Source: Cladorhizidae sp. MBARI D1340-BT2 (lineage: Eukaryota > Porifera > Demospongiae > Poecilosclerida > Cladorhizidae). From it: a DNA stretch of 64,000 nucleotides. The notes beneath the pieces are model-generated. The model saw only the letters and a program-made list of their open reading frames with translations. It had not been told where the DNA came from and did no database searches. The stretch is from NCBI GenBank assembly GCA_028752905.1, contig JAQNBH010000009.1, forward strand, positions 43,096,509 to 43,160,508. The letters are read 5' to 3'. Positions 13,492 to 23,054 of this stretch are shown one piece after another. The position numbers and the translations under genes are program-made. Every line of letters begins with the position of its first letter. Position 1 is the first letter of the stretch.

Positions 13492-16400
13492 GTGTGTGGG
13501 AATGGTAGATCTTGTGTGCATGCACTCTAATTGAGGGTCTATCCTCAACTTGACCAAGATTGTTTAAAGTTCGGGAGTCTGTGCTCAACTATTTTTTATT
13601 GTTGTTCTGTTTTTGTGTGTAGCTCGCGCTGATAGTGGCGCAGACTCGTGCGGGAGGGCGTGTGTCAGCCATCAAGCTGTCTGCACTCAGCACGGGCTTC
13701 ACGAGAATTGCAAGAAGAGCCAAGAAGAGCCATGGTGTGTTGTATACGCATGCTCTGTGCTACCACAACCTTCCCCATGGGTTCCTAAGCACCCTGGGGC
13801 ACTTATCATGGATACAATGACTTTCTCGATATCAACTTGAATTTGCTTACTCGATGTTTCGACTAGAACATCTGAGAAAATTTAATTAAGTCAAGTCATT
13901 GTATCTCTTCTGTCAACCATTGAGAGTTTATCCATCCCAGACATCCTAGGCATCCTCGACATCCCAGACATCCTCGACATCCTAGACATCCTAAGCAACC
14001 CAGACATCCTAGGCATCCCTGACATCCTAGGCATCCTAAGCAACCCAGACATCCTAAGCACCCCAGACATCCTAGGATGTCATTGGCAAGGTTGTGGCAT
14101 TATTCAGTCCGATATGTGTCTGTCCCTACGTATAAATACTGTATTTACTCGAATGGTTACCATGGGTTCAAATAATTTCCTGCATGGGAACACTGAATGA
14201 GGATGAATACAATTCGAGGGCATACACCATTAACCCCAAACCCATCAGGTTATAGGCATGCACAAGCTCATTTAACCTTGCTCAACAGCTCCCCCCAGTC
14301 ATTATTTAGCCTTGCCCAACAGCTCCTCCCAGTCATTATTTAGCCTTGCTCAACAGCTCCCCCCAGTCATTATTTAGCCTTGCCCAACAGCTCCTCCCAG
14401 TCATTATTTAGCCTTGCCCAACAGCTCCTCCCAGTCATTATTTAGCCTTGCCCAACAGCAGTCATTATTTAGCCTTGCTCAACAGCTCCCCCCAGTCATT
14501 ATTTAGCCTTGCTCAACAGCTCCTCCCAGTCATTATTTAGCCTTGCTCAACAGCTCCTCCCAGTTATTATTTAGCCTTGCCCAACAGCTCCTCCCAGTCA
14601 TTATTTAGCCTTGCTCAACAGCTCCTCCCAGTTTAGCCTTGCTCAACAGCTCCTCCCAGTCATTATTTAACCTTGCCCAACAGCTCCTCCCAGTCATTAT
14701 TTAGCCTTGCTCAACAGCACCTCCCAGTCATTATTTAGCCTTGCTCAACAGCTCCTCCCAGTCATTATTTAGCCTTGCTCCCAGTCATTATTTAGCCTTG
14801 CCCAACAGCTCCTCCCAGTCATTATTTAGCCTTGCTCAACAGCTCCTCCCAGTCATTATTTAGCCTTGCCCAACAGCTCCTCCCAGTCATTATTTAGCCT
14901 TGCCCAACAGCTCCTCCCAGTCATTATTTAGCCTTGCCCAACAGCTCCTCCCAGTCATTATTTAGCCTTGCCCAACAGCTCCTCCCAGTCATTATTTAGC
15001 CTTGCTCAACAGCTCCTCCCAGTCATTATTTAGCCTTGCCCAACAGCTCCTCCCAGTCATTATTTAGCCTTGCCCAACAGCTCCTCCCAGTCATTATTCA
15101 GCCTTGCCCAACAGCTCCTCCCAGTCATTATTTAGCCTTGCCCAACAGCTCCTCCCAGTCATTATTTAGCCTTGCCCAACAGCTCCTCCCAGTCATTATT
15201 TAGCCTTGCTCAACAGCTCCTCCCAGTCATTATTTAGCCTTGCCCAACAGCTCCTCCCAGTCATTATTTAGCCTTGCCCAACAGCTCCTCCCAGTCATTA
15301 TTTAGCCTTGCCCAACAGCTCCTCCCAGTCATTATTTAGCCTTGCTCAACAGCTCCTACCAGTCATTGTTGAGCTCGAGCCAACAAACACTAGCACAAAT
15401 GAATTAATTATAACGAGAAAAGGGCCAGGGCCTGAACAAAGTTGAAGGCAAGTTTACTAGTCCTCCTCAACTAGTATTTCATTAGTTTCCAGTTCTTCGT
15501 CGTCAAGGTCCAGGAAAAGTTCGCTACAAGCCTGACTCTCGACTTTCCAGCTTGGAAATGAGCTCAGTAATCTGTGGTACATCTTCACCTACAACCTCTC
15601 ATTGCTTTGGGCAGTGAATTTTGTCTCTTCCCTGCCATTCTCGTGATGTTTTCTACTTTCAGTTTAGAATGACAATTTATCTGCACGTGTACAAGACGAT
15701 CGCACATAGCGACACAATTAGAGTGTGAATATTATTACTGTTCCGACCTCGTAATGGGGTGGACACTATTTGAAGGTGAATGCCCTTCGAGGAAATATGG
15801 TGCATACGCTACTCCGGTACTCCAGGGTATATAGCATCACACAGCAATAGTGCACGCTAACTCTGTCTCTTTGTACCCCTTCCTCTATGTATCTCTTTCT
15901 CTCCTCCAGCCAGTGTCCATCTCCCTCGCATCGGTCACGCCACTCCTCTCTTCAACTGGTATGGCACTGAACGACTTATCAGAAAGCACTTCTCTTCAAG
16001 AGGCATCTCTACTGTCATGTATCCTATTGCATGGTGCTGTCCTAGGCTGGCGGCCATTATTATATTCCAGAGCTTTCACTGGGTTGAGGCAGGTTGAAGT
16101 AGTTGACAATAGCTCTATGGGGATACACACTGGACCAACACCACACTGGCAGGTTGAAGTAGGTTGACAATAGCTCTATGGAGACACACACTGGACCAAC
16201 ACCACACTGGGTGGAGGCAGGTTGAAGTAGGTTGACAATATCTCTATGGAGACACACACTGGACCAACACCACACTGGGTGGGGGCAGGTTGAAGTAGGT
16301 TGACAATATCTCTATGGAGACACAGACTGGACCAACATCACACTGGGTTGACGGTAACTCTACGAGGACCTGTACTATTTGTCTTCCCACAGCCTCTGAC

Positions 16401-19400
16401 TTGTGTGCTGGTGTGGTGTTCCCACGTGTCTTCCGTGACTCTGTACACTTTAGATATTATTACAAAACTTCACGTTCTCAAGCTCGTACTTCAACAGCTT
16501 CTGAAGTCGATGCACTTTCTCCTCGCTCCAGTTCTACCGGCCCCTTTTCAATTGCATCTGACCCTTTACCAGATTTGTTCAGTGGCCTGGTGTTTGCCTT
16601 CGCTGGAGGGTTTGCTGAGGAGGCGAGGTTGAAGTGGTCACGCTACGTCATAGCATACGCCGGGGAGGTGAGAGAGGTGGGGTCACCTGGAGTCACTCAC
16701 CTGGTGTGCAAAGAGGATGAAGTGAGTTATGCCTAGTGTGTGTGGGTTTGCCATAAATCTGGAATTTATTAATTTCGTGTATTTTATTTTGTTGTTGTTG
16801 TTGTCGTGTTGTTGTTGCTGTTGTGTTGAAAAATGGCCCATGAAAAGGTTATAGTTGTCATTTGGAGTGCAGGACCAAATTTCCCAGTCTAGTGCATCAG
16901 AGAAACCACCAAAAGCTAGTGTGAGATTTCTAGGCCATCCATCACTTCTCGAAGCTCTCTTCTCTCCCACAGCCACCAGTGGTTTGCATGCACGGCCAGC
17001 TTTTAAGATTTTATTGACTTTTGAAGCCAATGTTTCCACCGCAATACTTCGGTCTTCATCGGGGCAGATTAAAAAATGAAAACAGTGCAATACACCCACA
17101 CTCATTGGCAACACATCCACACTCACTGGCAACACATCCACACTCACTGGCAACACATCCACACTCACTGGCAACACATCCACATTTGCTGGCAACACAC
17201 CCACAATCACTGGCAATGCACACACTCTCTGGCAATGCACGCTCGCTGGCAGCGCACCACACTCACTGGCAACATTCCCACACTCACTGGCAACACATCC
17301 ACACTCACTGGCAACACATCCACACTCGCTGGCAACACATCCACACTTGCTGGCAACACATCCACACTCACTGGCAACACATCCACACTCACTGGTAACA
17401 CATCCACACTCACTGGCAACACATCCACACTCACTGGCAACACATACACACTCACTGGCAACACATACACACTCACTGGCAACACATCCACACTCGCTGG
17501 CAACACATCCACACTCATGGCAATGCATCCACACTCTCTGGCAATGCATCCACACTCACTGGCAACACATCCACACTCGCATCCACACTTGCTGGCAACG
17601 CGTTTCACACAACAAATGCACGTGATCGTGAATTGTCCGAATGACAGCACAGCAGTCAGACAGATGAAGATAGCATGACTTCACGTGCATAGTCTTGAGA
17701 GTCGAGACCCAGCAACCGGGGGTAGCTCCAGCCCTACATCTCCATTGCAACGCTGATCTCAGTGTGAGATGGATGTGCAGTGTCTCTCATGAGCAACTCT
17801 CTCCATTGGCTGGCTCTATTGATCACAGACTCTTCCCATCTCCACAAACTGAGTGCCATAAAACAGGTTCTGTCCAAATGTGCTCCCCTCCCTCACCACT
17901 CTTCCACAGCATCCCTCCCTCACCACTCTTCCACAGCTCCCCTCCCCTCCCTCTCTTCCATAGCTCCCCTCCCTCACCACTCTTCCACAGCTACCCCTCC
18001 CTCGCCACTCTTCCACAGCTCCCCTCCCTCACCACTCTTCACAGCACCCCTCCCTCACCACTCTTGACAGCTCCCCTCCCTCACCACTCTTCCACAGCTC
18101 CCCTCCCTCTCTTCCACAGCTGCCCTCCCTCACCACTCTTCCACAGCTACCCTCCCTCTCTTCCACAGCTCCCCTCCCTCACCACTCTTCACAGCTCCCT
18201 CCCTCACCACTCTTCCACAGCTCCCTCCCTCACCACTCTTCCACAGCTACCCTCCCTCTCTTCCACAGCTACCCTCCCTCTCTTCCACAGCTCCCCTCCC
18301 TCACCACTCTTCACAGCTCCCTCCCTCACCACTCTTCCACAGCTCCCTCCCTCACCACTCTTCCACAGCTCCCCTCCCTCGTCACTCTCTATAGCTGCCC
18401 TCCCTCACCACTCTTCCACAACTCCCCTCCCTCACCACTCTTCCACAGCATCCTTCCCTCACCACTCTTCCACAGCTCCCCTCCCCTCCCTCTCTTCCAC
18501 AGCTCCCCACCACTCTTTCAAAGCATTCTTCGATGAAACCAGCTGATCATGCAAAGTTCAAAAGATACCTGGGGAATGGACGGGTGCCAAGTATCTTCTT
18601 GGCTGTGCACTGTTCACTGACCTTACGCCATGTGCCATCTTCTCCAAGTGTATGCAAGCCGATGAGTTGGATATTCTTGGGGTTGTCAGTAACTTACGAA
18701 CAGTGAAAGATACCAACAAGATCAATACAAAACCTCTAGACCAGTGGCCGACCTATGCTGCTACATTGAAGTAGATCATTGACGATCAAACATGCTAGGT
18801 ATCCACCAAAGGCTGGCTGGTCAAACATACTAGGTATCCACCAAAGGCTGGCTGGTCAAACATGCTAGGTATCCACCCAAGACTGGCTGGTCCCCACCCA
18901 AGGATGGCTGGTCAAACATGCTAGGTATCCACCCAAGGCTGGCTGGTCAAACATGCTAGGTACCCACCAAATGCTGGCTGGTCAAACATGCTAGGTACCC
19001 ACCCAAGGATGGCTGGTCAAACATGCTAGGTACCCACCCAAGGATGGCAGGATTCTGGATGAGGATGTGAGGCAGACAGTCACATGTTTGTTGAAGCTGA
19101 AGAGTCCACAGAATCCATAGAAGGTGAGAAGCCTCTAAATGCTATCGACAGGCTCGTTGAGCACTTCCGTGTTCCACTTGAAGGAGCTGAAGTTAATATG
19201 TGTTCGAGATCTGTGGCGAGTTTAAGGCAATGATCTCATATGCTGCTCGGCCCCTCTCCTTATCTACCATATGGAGTAGCAGTCTGTTTGGTGGAGATTA
19301 TTCCATGCATCAAATTATTCTGAGAGGTCAAATGTTTTTAAGTTTTACCAGCCTTCTTTTCTCTCTTCAATGGCAAGCTTGAACGAATCTTATCTTTTCC

Positions 19401-20172
19401 CAGCTGAACTTCATCAAGAGCAGCAAGAGAACCTCGCTTCGTAACAATGTTACTCCAAATGACCTGCTGGTTCTGAATGTGGACAAACTTCACATGTCCA
19501 CCCCCCCCCCCCTGCTGTCCATCTTTGGTGGAGTGCTAAGTTTAGAAAGCTAGTCGTGGTCAATGGAAGCAGTGCAAGAAACATATCAATCACAAGATGC
19601 CCCAACCTCTGACACAGACAATGAGGAGGAGTGGGAGAAGCTGTTGCTTGATGGCTGGATACAGGAGGACTGCTTACCTGCAGTGTTGGTTATAGATTTA
19701 TTACTGGTTGCACTTATTACTTGATGATTTGAATTGATGGATTTGAATTGATGGCAGATCAAGTCTGAGAATAGCAGAACAAAATTGATTGTACAAATTA
19801 TCCAAACTTTGGTTGTAATTTCCCAGATTGTTAATACTTATGCATATACACCCAGGGAGTGTACTGGCACTACATATATATATTATGCTCATATATATAT
19901 TATGCTTATACACACAGAGAAGTGTGCTAGCACTCCTTGTGTTGTACGTATATATTACTTTGGGTCTTCTCTGAGTTGGAAGTTTGATGCCCGTGCTAGG
20001 ACACAGTGGGCATCAACCCTACAGATTGTATGTCACATAATCTGTAGGGTTGATGATAATGTTTATGTTGCTGTAGGGACTGCCATCTTCCCAGGACATG
20101 GAAGCTAAGAGGGTGTGTCTGCGCTGGTTGGAGAAGTGTCTCCGGGAAGGGAAGATAGTCCAGACTGACTGA
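13322..20172 (+). CDS. CHD1L: CHD1L (ALC1)-like chromatin remodeler, 3' part: macro plus BRCT
   Basis: Five exons (13322-13491, 13623-13734, 15910-16092, 16393-16721, 20077-20172) join in phase and encode about 295 residues ending in TGA. Exons 1-3 match the C-terminal macro domain of CHD1L/ALC1, a SNF2-family remodeler recruited to poly(ADP-ribose) at DNA damage. Recognisable motifs are [39 protein letters not shown] and [12 protein letters not shown]. After a Ser-rich linker, exons 4-5 encode a BRCT-like domain: [18 protein letters not shown], then a terminal helix around RWLEKCL. Vertebrate CHD1L ends after the macro domain, so the BRCT tail is notable. The SNF2 and helicase exons lie outside the window to the left. 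All internal junctions are GT-AG with matching phases. The end of exon 3 is the weakest call, because it falls in a 68-bp repeat. Confidence 0.88.
13623..13734 (+). CDS. CHD1L: CHD1L exon: macro domain, middle part
   Basis: The acceptor is TGTGTGTAG after a T-rich tract and the donor is CATG followed by GTGTGT. It starts in phase 0, ends in phase 1, and follows a 131-bp intron. It encodes [12 protein letters not shown] through RRAKKSH, colinear with human CHD1L. Confidence 0.92.
13735..14272 (+). other. CHD1L intron: spacer with short direct repeats
   Basis: About 13820-13905 resembles one arm of the fold-back element at 26130-26256; both contain TTTCTCGATA. A loose 13-bp repeat around CAGACATCCTAGG occupies about 13933-14085. 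From 14147 the text ACTGTATTTACTCGAAT resembles the end of a pogo/Tigger-type DNA transposon. No exon was found. Confidence 0.6.
14273..15368. repeat. 34-bp minisatellite, about 32 copies
   Basis: Units contain TTATTTAGCCTTGCCCAAC and AGCTCCTCCCAGTCA. A few are shortened, for example near 14455, 14630 and 14775. The array lies in a CHD1L intron. The CTCCTCCCAG in each unit resembles a polypyrimidine tract with an AG acceptor. Confidence 0.96.
15369..15909. other. CHD1L intron: possible decayed DNA transposon remnant
   Basis: On the minus strand about 15455-15640 can be read in two frames as a peptide containing [16 protein letters not shown] and an acidic end [16 protein letters not shown] followed by a stop. 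This resembles the tail of a pogo/Tigger (CENP-B-like) transposase. About 15735-15800 is roughly inverted relative to 14147-14225. The call is tentative and no exon is seen. Confidence 0.35.
15910..16092 (+). CDS. CHD1L: CHD1L exon: macro domain, last part
   Basis: The acceptor is CTCCTCCAG. The first two bases complete an alanine codon and [11 protein letters not shown] then [12 protein letters not shown] follow, both conserved in CHD1L. The 3' end is uncertain. CAG followed by GTTGAAGT at 16092/16093 gives the right phase for the next exon but lies at the start of a 68-bp repeat. A weaker phase-compatible donor ends at 16038. The roughly 20 residues before the chosen donor show no family conservation. 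Confidence 0.8.
16078..16350. repeat. 68-bp repeat, four copies, shared with 46530-46860
   Basis: Units contain GGTTGACAATAGCTCTATGG, ACACACTGGACCAACACC and CTGGGTGGAGGCAG. The same family occurs 30 kb away inside the RASAL1-like gene. The end of CHD1L exon 3 lies at the left edge, so each later unit carries a copy of the CAG/GTTGAAG donor. Confidence 0.93.
16393..16721 (+). CDS. CHD1L: CHD1L exon: linker and first part of BRCT domain
   Basis: The acceptor is TCTTCCCACAG and the donor is GAA followed by GTGAGT, a near-consensus 5' splice site. The first half is a Ser/Thr-rich linker. The second half reads [19 protein letters not shown] to [11 protein letters not shown], typical of the first strands and first helix of a BRCT fold, including the VTHLV strand. 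Confidence 0.85.
16722..17080. other. CHD1L last intron: (GTT)n and an unassigned open stretch
   Basis: A short (GTT)n tract lies at about 16788-16835. From 16835 to 17070 both strands stay open; the minus strand reads [17 protein letters not shown] and similar non-repetitive text. I do not recognise a family. It may be part of a decayed transposon. Confidence 0.45.
17081..17590. repeat. 21-bp minisatellite, about 24 copies
   Basis: The core unit is CACTCACTGGCAACACATCC with small changes. Because 21 is a multiple of three, all frames stay open on both strands, giving spurious Thr/His-rich and Cys/Val-rich peptides. Confidence 0.95.
17885..18525. repeat. 27-bp pyrimidine-rich minisatellite, about 24 copies
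   Basis: The unit contains CCTCACCACTCTTCCACAG. It varies in length and some units lack CACCA. Each unit is a pyrimidine run ending in CACAG, so it resembles a 3' splice site on the CHD1L transcript. Confidence 0.94.
18785..19045. repeat. 35-bp minisatellite, about 8 copies
   Basis: Units contain CAAACATGCTAGGTATCCAC and AAGGCTGGCTGGT. The array is embedded in the decayed hAT copy, between a fragment ending in a stop codon and the C-terminal dimerisation region. Confidence 0.93.
20011..20055 (+). promoter_or_regulatory. Perfect 17-bp inverted repeat just before the last CHD1L acceptor
   Basis: CATCAACCCTACAGATT at 20011-20027 is exactly complementary to 20039-20055, with an 11-nt loop. A competing shorter hairpin (GATGCCC with GGGCATC) overlaps its left arm at about 19986-20013. 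It ends about 20 bp before the acceptor at 20075-20076, where branch point and polypyrimidine contacts are expected. A splicing role is inference. Confidence 0.6.
20077..20172 (+). CDS. CHD1L: CHD1L last exon: end of BRCT domain and stop
   Basis: The acceptor is TTGCTGTAG, entry is in phase 0, and TGA is at 20170-20172. The 31 residues include [16 protein letters not shown], which fits the last BRCT helix with its conserved Trp. A 3.36-kb intron full of repeats separates it from the first BRCT half. A perfect 17-bp hairpin ends about 20 bp upstream of the acceptor. Confidence 0.82.
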   Translation, partial: GLPSSQDMEAKRVCLRWLEKCLREGKIVQTD

Positions 20173-20209
20173 AAACACTGCAGCACTCTAACATTTTGCT
20201 CGTTTTAGT

Positions 20210-21262
20210 GCTCAATCATATATATGTATGCATGCATCAACTCTTGTCATAGATATGTATGCATGCATCAACTCTTGTCGTAGATATGTATGCATGTATC
20301 AACTCTTGTCATAGATATATGTATGCATGCATCAACTCTTGTCGTAGATATGTATGCATGCATCAACTCGTCGTAGATATGTATGCATGCATCAACTCTT
20401 GTCATAGATATGTATGCATGCATCAACTCTTGTCGTAGCTATGTATGCATGCATCAACTCTTGTCTTAGACATGTATGCATGCATCAACTCTTGTCTTAG
20501 ACATGTATGCATGCATCAACTCTTGTCGTAGACATGTATGCATGCATCAACTCTTGTCGTAGACATGTATGCATGCATCAACTCTTGTCGTAGACATGTA
20601 TGCATGCATCAACTCTTGTCGTAGACATGTATGCATGCATCAACTCTTGTCGTAGACATGTATGCATGCATCAACTCTTGTCGTAGACATGTATGCATGC
20701 ATCAACTCTTGTCGTAGATATGTATGCATGCATCAACTCTTGTCGTAGACATGTATGCATGCATCAACTCTTGTCGTAGATATGTATGCATGCATCAACT
20801 CTTGTCGTAGATATGCATGCATGCATCAACTCTTGTCGTAGATATGCATGCATGCATCAACTCTTGTCGTAGATATGTATGCATGCATCAACTCTTGTCG
20901 TAGACATGTATGCATGCATCAACTTGTCGTAGACATGCATGCATGCATCAACTCTTGTCGTAGATATGCATGCATGCATCAACTCTTGTCGTAGATATGT
21001 ATGCATGCATCAACTCTTGTCGTAGACATGTATGCATGCATCAACTCTTGTCGTAGACATGTATGCATGCATCAACTCTTGTCGTAGATATGTATGCATG
21101 CATCAACTCTTGTCATAGATATGTATGCATGCATCAACTCTTGTCATATATATGTATGCATGCATCAACTCTTGTCATAGATATGTATGCATGCATCAAC
21201 CCTTGTCATAGATATGTATGCATGCATCAACTCTTGTCATAGATAGGTATGCATGTATAAAC
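20210..21262. repeat. 31-bp minisatellite, about 34 copies, right after the CHD1L stop
   Basis: Units contain ATGTATGCATGCATCAACTC and TTGTCGTAGAC. The array starts about 40 bp after the stop codon, so a mature 3'UTR either ends almost at once or contains it. No AATAAA was seen between stop and array. Each unit carries TGCATGCAT. Confidence 0.96.
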
Positions 21263-23054
21263 TCATGGGCAAACTGGATTTTGGATGCTAACAGGCTTGA
21301 AACCCCAGGTAGCAGATTGCATTGCTCTATATAGCCGCTGGGTAATTGGGGCTTCATTAAGAAAATTGTAGCAAGGGGGAGGGGCAAATGGAGGAATCTG
21401 GATTCTAAAGATGTGACATCAATTTTCAAGGGGGTAAGGTTTGGGGGTTGCCCCTAAATGAAATACAGTAATCTGTACATAAGAGTGAGGTCATGGAAGT
21501 AAGTACTTTTTTTGCAGGAATTTTCAGAATGCTCGAGGAAGACCATGCAGAATCCGATATAAAGTGATAACACTTTCAACGCAGTGAGTGTTTCAAATGT
21601 GCTCTCCATCATTAGCACATCTATGCATCAGATATCCTTCCTGTATGTGACTATGTAGCCAGTTCATTGTCCATGGAGAACAGCAGTAACACGTTATCTC
21701 AAACCAAGATTGATCTTGTTTCTGCATCATGACAAAAATTGTGTATCCCACCTCCTTAGCTAAAGGCATGTTGACAATTGATCAATGAAACTCTGTCATC
21801 CTTTCTTGTTAGCCATTAACCATGCAGCCCGTGTTGTTCTCACTTGCCAGTTAGCCAGTACAAATCTGCTGTCATTTACTCAATCTTTCTCTCAACATCA
21901 CTAACCTGCATTATTTGAAGGGGGTGACCCAGTCATATATGAATGGTGACAACACAGGTCAAACTAAATTCAAAAGATATTGACAACCAATATAGACACC
22001 ACAAACATTTACATGACCCTTTACCTAATGAAGACGATAGTCCTGTTCTTCTGTCTACTTGTATGTCGCTGCTCAATATGACACCAGAACGTTTACAATA
22101 CACGGAGTGCTTACGTATTCAGACATATATATACACAGAGATGCATTATAAGTACCTATTGCCTGGTTTTGTTGAGGTTTTGTGGTTATCTATTGTCACA
22201 AGAAGAAACTGAAAACTAATCACCCAACTAACTTTCAGATATTGGCACGTTTTTTTTTTTTGCATTGACGACCTTTTTAAACTTTGCAGTGCGGCACGAG
22301 CCGCGGAACTGGTTCCCATGGCCGGACCAATTTTCAGGTGACTGCAAACCTCCGCCACTCCCAACAATTTTCTTTGATATAGTCTTTCTGAACAAATATT
22401 GGATCGACTTTAAACAAAGAAAGTGGCTCCCAGAAGACTGCTAGCGTCATGCGAGCTCTACCGTAACAACGTGGAGCCTCACACCCTTCAAACCAGCTGA
22501 GGTCGATGGAGGTTGTGAATTATGCAGTCATTTATGTCAATTGCCCACGCGTGCAAACTTTAATATTGTGGCAATACAGTCTAAGACAGATAAACAACAC
22601 TTTCTAGAGAAGAAAGAGTACCAAGTGCCCATAGAAAGTAATGGTTAAAAGCTTTGACATTGTAACTACTGCTTGAATCAGAAGAGTGGTAGCTAATTAT
22701 TTTAAAATTTAACTTGGAGAGCCGCTCTTGCATCACACAACTTGAGCAGGACTCTTACAGCATAACCATTTTTCAGCAGCAGAAGGACAGGTAGTTGCAG
22801 CTATGACTGTCACCACACTGACACCCTCGAGAGTGAGAAAGAAATGACAGATTTGAAAGAAATCGAGAAAATGACGAGTGAGTGGGGTAAAACAACCCTT
22901 CCCCCCAACTGGAACAACCCTAGAGATTTGAAGATGGGCAAGCACCAGCTCGTGTGCATTCAAGCATCAAGACACCATATTGCCAAATCTATTTTAAGTC
23001 TTTTAAATAGGCAGAAACTGTTTACGTACGATTCTATATATTTCTGCTGCTCCG
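21263..23054. other. Intergenic spacer between convergent genes
   Basis: Mostly single-copy AT-rich sequence between CHD1L and the hAT element. About 21940-22035 shares ACATGACCCTTTACCTAATG with a copy near 62140 and belongs to a short repeat family. About 22285-22335 is locally GC-rich and partly self-complementary. No convincing exon was found. Confidence 0.55.
21940..22035. mobile_element. MITE-like fragment with GACCCTTTACC core
   Basis: It shares an interrupted stretch of about 60 bp (AATA-AGAC-CCACAA-CATTTACA and the GACCCTTTACCTAATGAAGA end) with 62105-62180. The core also occurs in the palindromic copies near 29640 and 31310. Confidence 0.5.

Larger units (their letters stand above)
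17845..19560 (+). pseudogene. Decayed hAT-type transposase, interrupted by minisatellites
   Basis: Fragments in shifting frames match the C17orf113/ZNF862-like branch of hAT transposases. In order these are [13 protein letters not shown] near 17845, a stretch containing [17 protein letters not shown] and [10 protein letters not shown] at about 18620-18770, and a dimerisation-region fragment [13 protein letters not shown] at about 19410-19445. Stops and frameshifts lie between all parts. A 27-bp array sits between the first and second fragments and a 35-bp array between the second and third. It lies in the last CHD1L intron on the same strand. Terminal repeats were not identified. Confidence 0.65.

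Noticed and set aside
16683..17678. Cys/Val/Ala-rich and His/Thr-rich frames over the 21-bp array
   Set aside because: Repeat artefacts in several frames and both strands at once, inside a CHD1L intron.
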